DNA of 64,000 bases, from positions 1 to 64,000 of the forward strand of contig JAHEYP010000012.1 of the NCBI GenBank assembly GCA_023251535.1, written 5' to 3'. This document shows positions 60,219 through 64,000 of the stretch, one piece after another (position 1 is the stretch's first letter; every line of letters starts with the position of its first letter). The notes below the pieces were generated by a model. The model searched no databases, had not been told where the DNA came from, and was given only the letters and a program-made list of their open reading frames with translations. The DNA is from Bacteroidota bacterium (lineage in GTDB: Bacteria > Bacteroidota > Bacteroidia > AKYH767-A > OLB10). A program made the translations under genes and the position numbers.

Positions 60219-62273
60219 TTATTGCTTGCTGAATTTTAGGGTAGCAGCACCTGCATCGGTGACAATTTTTACGAGATAAATTCCCGCACTTAAAGTTGTT
60301 GTATTAATCTCAAATTGACCAGCATTAATGTCCTTAAAATCGCAAATAACTTTTCCGCTTAAGTCCATCACTGTGGCTGTTTGCATTAAATTATATCCGC
60401 TACTAACGGTAAGCCTATCCGAAGTCGGATTCGGGAACGCACTAATGCCATTAACCGTTACTGTTTGATCTATTCCAGCAACTGAACATGTTCCTGGCAT
60501 ATTTGCATCCAACCAAAGTAAACGTGAGTTAATCCATCCTTTTAATTTGGTAATTTCTCCTGCATAACTGGTCGGAATAGGAGAGGGATTTGGCCAAACA
60601 TAAACTCCTAATATGGGCCATACTTGAAAATTACGATCTTGACTTTCTTGTAAGTATGCCGCCATCGAATCGATATAAGCATTGATGTTTGCTGTTGAGT
60701 ATACAGTGCTTCTCAACTGATCATATCTGCATTGCAATTTATTTGCATAATTCGGATCATTCAATAACCGTGCCCACCAGAATGGTACTTGATATCCTGC
60801 ACCTCCCGAGTTGTTTGTTACATAAGCCCAACCTGTGAAATATTGTCCATTGTAATAGTCGGCATTGCACCAAGCTATATCATAATCCCAAACAGGTCCT
60901 GCAAATAACTTATTTCCTTTGGTAATTTTCTCTTTGTATAAATACGAGCTGATACGGTATCCGTCAACGTTTCTCGAGAGTTCATTCGTTAAGAAAAAAT
61001 CGATGAATGAGGTGTCATTAATGTATTTGCTATACCCAACTATCGGATCAGTAAATTGTGTTCCGTGTAATGCGTTTTCGAAGCTGTCAACAAAGCTCTG
61101 AATATAGTTAGCTTGTTGCGGAGCAATGGTAACATCATCGGGATAGTCGTATAAAATAAATGGCACTTGCCCTCCAGCTGTTGGGGGATAAGCCGATGAA
61201 AATCCTCCTGTTCCTGTTCCCGTTGTTTTATCAACTTTTAAAATATATCCTCCAGTAACATCAGCCCCGCTTGTGTCGGTTGGTGTGAGTTTTGAAATAT
61301 CTACACGACCCGAGTTCCGTTTTATTTTTTCCATAAAAACATAAACTCCTTGGTAGATATTATTTAAAAATACTTCTACGTATTGTGTCCTTGAAGCATA
61401 ATGCCCCATTTCATTTGCCAATTCGTAGGTTAAGGTATTTCTTAGGAATGTTTTGTCGGTGTAATTTGCATTTAGTATCCAATCGTTTTCCGAAGGCATC
61501 CCTAGTAACGATGTATCTAAGTTGGCACCAAGGCTATCGCGTGTCTCTACTGAGAATGATTTCTTCGGAAACATTTGTGATGATGATCCTCTTACTTCAA
61601 TGCCGATATGTCCGTCGAATGCGTAAGTAGTATCATTCACGTAATTTCGGATACCCGCACCGTTATCAATAATCTGCATGCGTGCATTAATTTTCGGCTC
61701 ATCAGGAATTGCTTGACCTAATGTGTTAATTTTTATAATTGGTAAATTACTCGAAGGGAATGTAAATGCATGTCCGATGTTTGTGCCGAATGTGATACTC
61801 CATGATAATAAAGTTCCTGCATCAGTTGTAAAATCATCAACGATGTATAAATTCCATACTCCATTCGGATTTTGTCCGTTGTGTGCAACATACAAAGGGC
61901 TTTCAGGTTTATAAGATCCGAAGAACGGAGCATTCCCAGATGAAATTAAGTTAGTAGATAAGTCGCTTAAACAAGTGTTGATATAGTTATTACCACTTCC
62001 TCCATTGCCTGAACTTAATTCGATAAAGGTATTGTCGGGTGCAATGAGCCATATTTCTAAATCACTATCATAACTATGCGAGATGTTAAAACAAACGGAT
62101 TCGATTCCATATGTTGTGTCAATCGCGGTATTGCTTAAGCCGCTAACGGTAATCGGGAATAATATCGGCGTTTGATTATCAGGAATTGCTCCTCCGCTGC
62201 CGGAGAATGATTGTGCTCGCAATGAAAAAGAGGCAATGATGAAACAACTTAGTAACAGTAGTTTTAATTTCAT
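60219..62273 (-). CDS. CotH kinase family protein with P-domain and T9SS sorting domain
   Basis: A 684-aa secreted protein. Signal peptide LLLLSCFIIASFSLRAQ. A proprotein-convertase P-like beta domain (about 25-165, VCFNISHSYDSDLEIWLIAP, WNLYIVDDF) is followed by a CotH domain (about 175-590). The latter shows IGIEVRGSSSQMFPKKSFS, DWILNANYTDKTFLRN, GVYVFMEKIKRN and the ATP-site-like WDYDIAWCNADYYNG. CotH proteins are atypical kinases that phosphorylate surface proteins in Bacillus spores; bacterial secreted forms are little studied. The last 70 residues (AFPNPTSDRLTVSSG to AATLKFSKQ) are a T9SS type A domain. Monocistronic. Confidence 0.92.
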   Translation of the reverse strand: MKLKLLLLSCFIIASFSLRAQSFSGSGGAIPDNQTPILFPITVSGLSNTAIDTTYGIESVCFNISHSYDSDLEIWLIAPDNTFIELSSGNGGSGNNYINTCLSDLSTNLISSGNAPFFGSYKPESPLYVAHNGQNPNGVWNLYIVDDFTTDAGTLLSWSITFGTNIGHAFTFPSSNLPIIKINTLGQAIPDEPKINARMQIIDNGAGIRNYVNDTTYAFDGHIGIEVRGSSSQMFPKKSFSVETRDSLGANLDTSLLGMPSENDWILNANYTDKTFLRNTLTYELANEMGHYASRTQYVEVFLNNIYQGVYVFMEKIKRNSGRVDISKLTPTDTSGADVTGGYILKVDKTTGTGTGGFSSAYPPTAGGQVPFILYDYPDDVTIAPQQANYIQSFVDSFENALHGTQFTDPIVGYSKYINDTSFIDFFLTNELSRNVDGYRISSYLYKEKITKGNKLFAGPVWDYDIAWCNADYYNGQYFTGWAYVTNNSGGAGYQVPFWWARLLNDPNYANKLQCRYDQLRSTVYSTANINAYIDSMAAYLQESQDRNFQVWPILGVYVWPNPSPIPTSYAGEITKLKGWINSRLLWLDANMPGTCSVAGIDQTVTVNGISAFPNPTSDRLTVSSGYNLMQTATVMDLSGKVICDFKDINAGQFEINTTTLSAGIYLVKIVTDAGAATLKFSKQ

Positions 62274-62311
62274 GGATGGGAAATGGTCTTAACGGTGCAT
62301 AAATTTATAAC

Positions 62312-62347
62312 AAAAAAGCATCGCCTTCAAATGACGATGCTTTTTTG
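62312..62347 (-). terminator. Rho-independent terminator of lepA
   Basis: AAAAAAGCATCG and CGATGCTTTTTT form a strong stem about 45 bases after the lepA stop on the minus strand. Confidence 0.8.
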
Positions 62348-62391
62348 TTTTTGTTCTTATGATAAAAGATCAAGGTTTCTCGCTTTTTGTC

Positions 62392-64000
62392 TTAGTCGAG
62401 TTTTAATACTGCTAAGAAAGCTTGCTGAGGAATTTCAACACTTCCTACTTGACGCATTCTCTTCTTTCCTTCTTTCTGTTTCTCGAGGAGCTTACGCTTA
62501 CGAGAGATGTCACCACCGTAACATTTTGCTGTTACGTCTTTACGTAAAGCTTTGATGGTTTCACGTGCAATAATTTTTGCTCCGATTGCTGCTTGAATGG
62601 CAATCTCGAATTGTTGACGCGTGATTAACTCTTTTAATTTTTCGCAGATTTTCTTTCCGAACGTGAAAGAGTTGTCGCGGTGAATTAATGCCGATAATGC
62701 ATCTACTGGTTCTCCGTTCAAACGAATATCTAATCGTACTAAATCACTTTTCTGATATCCAATCTGATGATAATCGAAAGATGCATATCCTTTCGATATC
62801 GATTTTAATTTATCGTAGAAGTCAAATACAATCTCCGCCATCGGCATGTTGAATATTAATTCAACACGATCTGTCGTGAGATAGCTTTGGTTCATGATTA
62901 CTCCGCGTTTATTGATACAAAGCGACATAATCGGTCCAATGAATTCTGACTTGGTGATTATTGTTGCTTTGATATATGGTTCTTCAATACGATCCATTTT
63001 ACTTGGATCAGGGAAGTCACTCGGATTGTTTACTACAAACTCTTCTCCATTCGTTAAGTACGCATGATACGATACGTTGGGAACAGTAGTAATTACGGTC
63101 ATGTTGAACTCACGTTCTAAACGCTCTTGGATAATCTCCATGTGTAACATGCCCAAGAATCCGCAACGGAATCCGAAGCCTAATGCTGCCGATGATTCCG
63201 GTTCAAATACTAAGGATGCATCGTTCAACTGAAGTTTTTCGATCGAGAAACGTAGCTCTTCGTAGTCTTCTGTATCTACAGGATAAATACCCGCAAATAC
63301 CATCGGCTTCACATCTTCAAATCCTTCAATTGCCGATAAGCATGGATCGTTTACGTTGGTGATGGTATCTCCTACTTTTACTTCTTTCGCGTCTTTGATA
63401 CCCGAAATGATATATCCTACGTCTCCAGTCTTAACAACATCACGTGGCGCTTTGTCGAGCTTTAAAATCCCGATTTCATCGGCATGATATTGGCTACCTG
63501 TCGCGAAGAATTTTACATGTGCTCCTTTTCTAAACTCTCCATCTATAACTTTGTAGTAAGCGATAATTCCGCGGAAAGAGTTAAATACTGAGTCAAAAAT
63601 CAAGGCTTTTAATGGGGCATTCGGATTGCCTTTCGGCGCCGGTATACGAGCAATAATGGCTTTTAAAATATCCATTACCCCCATTCCTGTTTTTCCCGAT
63701 GCCGGAATAATCTCTTCGCGTTCACAACCTAATAAATCTACAATCTGATCTTTCACTAACTCGGGTTCAGCACTAGGAAGGTCAATTTTATTGAGAATCG
63801 GTATAATCGTTAAATCGTTTTCTAAAGCTAAGTATAAGTTAGAAATCGTTTGAGCCTGAATACCTTGCGCAGCATCTACAATTAAAAGAGCTCCTTCGCA
63901 AGCGGCAATGGAACGTGAAACTTCGTACGAAAAGTCAACGTGGCCCGGAGTGTCAATAAGGTTTAAAATGTACTTTTTGCCATCTAATTCATAATTCATT
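62392..64000 (-). CDS. lepA: Elongation factor 4 (LepA), N-terminus outside the window
   Basis: A ribosome-associated GTPase that remodels stalled or mis-translocated ribosomes. The visible part is about 535 residues of a protein normally about 600 long; the P-loop and true start lie beyond the right edge, and the first Met in view (position 63999) is internal. Seen here are G3 [15 protein letters not shown]4 [14 protein letters not shown], then domain II, the EF-G-like domain with [17 protein letters not shown] and the LepA-only C-terminal domain ([35 protein letters not shown], ending AVLKLD). A terminator follows. Confidence 0.95.
   Translation of the reverse strand, partial: MNYELDGKKYILNLIDTPGHVDFSYEVSRSIAACEGALLIVDAAQGIQAQTISNLYLALENDLTIIPILNKIDLPSAEPELVKDQIVDLLGCEREEIIPASGKTGMGVMDILKAIIARIPAPKGNPNAPLKALIFDSVFNSFRGIIAYYKVIDGEFRKGAHVKFFATGSQYHADEIGILKLDKAPRDVVKTGDVGYIISGIKDAKEVKVGDTITNVNDPCLSAIEGFEDVKPMVFAGIYPVDTEDYEELRFSIEKLQLNDASLVFEPESSAALGFGFRCGFLGMLHMEIIQERLEREFNMTVITTVPNVSYHAYLTNGEEFVVNNPSDFPDPSKMDRIEEPYIKATIITKSEFIGPIMSLCINKRGVIMNQSYLTTDRVELIFNMPMAEIVFDFYDKLKSISKGYASFDYHQIGYQKSDLVRLDIRLNGEPVDALSALIHRDNSFTFGKKICEKLKELITRQQFEIAIQAAIGAKIIARETIKALRKDVTAKCYGGDISRKRKLLEKQKEGKKRMRQVGSVEIPQQAFLAVLKLD

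Noticed and set aside
1-64000. tRNA, rRNA, CRISPR arrays, insertion sequences, prophage.
   Set aside because: No cloverleaf-like segments, regularly spaced repeats with unique spacers, transposase or phage genes were seen in reading the intergenic regions and the proteins.

Overview
The window is chromosomal DNA of a Bacteroidota bacterium of low to moderate GC. The evidence is six proteins with type IX secretion (T9SS) C-terminal sorting domains, a SprE/PorW-like T9SS lipoprotein, a SusC-type TonB receptor beside an ECF sigma/FecR pair, start regions carrying the Bacteroidota -7 element TAnnTTTG (often only a few bases before the start codon), and frequent GTG/TTG starts. I saw no rRNA, tRNA, CRISPR array, transposase or integrase. 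I do not assign a genus.

Layout. 1-9.1 kb: the 5' part of a TMTC-like membrane glycosyltransferase, a REP-like palindrome cluster, a membrane pyrophosphatase with an unusual Cys/Met-rich tail, a T9SS cargo protein and two poorly known proteins. 9.2-17.1 kb: a LytTR regulator, SprE/PorW, an M23 peptidase, an orphan membrane-anchored protein, then dxr and rseP. 17.2-21.3 kb: a secreted hypothetical, a small outer-membrane protein, a repeat-rich gene-free stretch of about 540 bp, then scpA and a YbhN-like membrane protein. 21.5-31.1 kb: 3-hydroxyanthranilate dioxygenase, a degenerate-active-site SDR, a DUF4258 protein, a TetR-EmrA-EmrB efflux operon with twin operators, an M1 peptidase, aminomuconate-semialdehyde dehydrogenase and an aldose-1-epimerase-like protein. 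31.2-37.1 kb: ECF sigma, FecR anti-sigma, an STN protein with a 16-residue surface repeat, and a TonB receptor. 37.1-44.3 kb: two giant T9SS type-B adhesin-like proteins. 44.5-49.5 kb: an ALDH7-type dehydrogenase, a GxxExxY protein, ACMS decarboxylase, a DUF5777 barrel and two cytochrome-like lipoproteins. 49.7-64 kb: purF, an ALDH/pseudo-ALDH pair, a T9SS protein, a prolyl oligopeptidase-purD-recO operon, a CotH/P-domain T9SS protein and lepA, cut by the window end.

How they work together. HaaO, the ALDH8A1-like dehydrogenase and ACMSD are three enzymes of the lower kynurenine route (3-hydroxyanthranilate to 2-aminomuconate), but they sit at three loci spread over 26 kb. Unrelated modules lie between them: efflux, surface signalling, adhesins. 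SprE is part of the machinery that would export the six T9SS cargo proteins. The ECF/FecR/STN/TonB block looks like a self-regulating cell-surface signalling system. Two matching sites of the form ATAGGGGTAAC-N13-GTCAT lie before the sigma gene and before the TonB receptor, and are the best candidate for its promoter. The STN signalling domain is on a separate repeat/barrel protein rather than on the receptor. I consider this block the most promising candidate for an undescribed system in the window.
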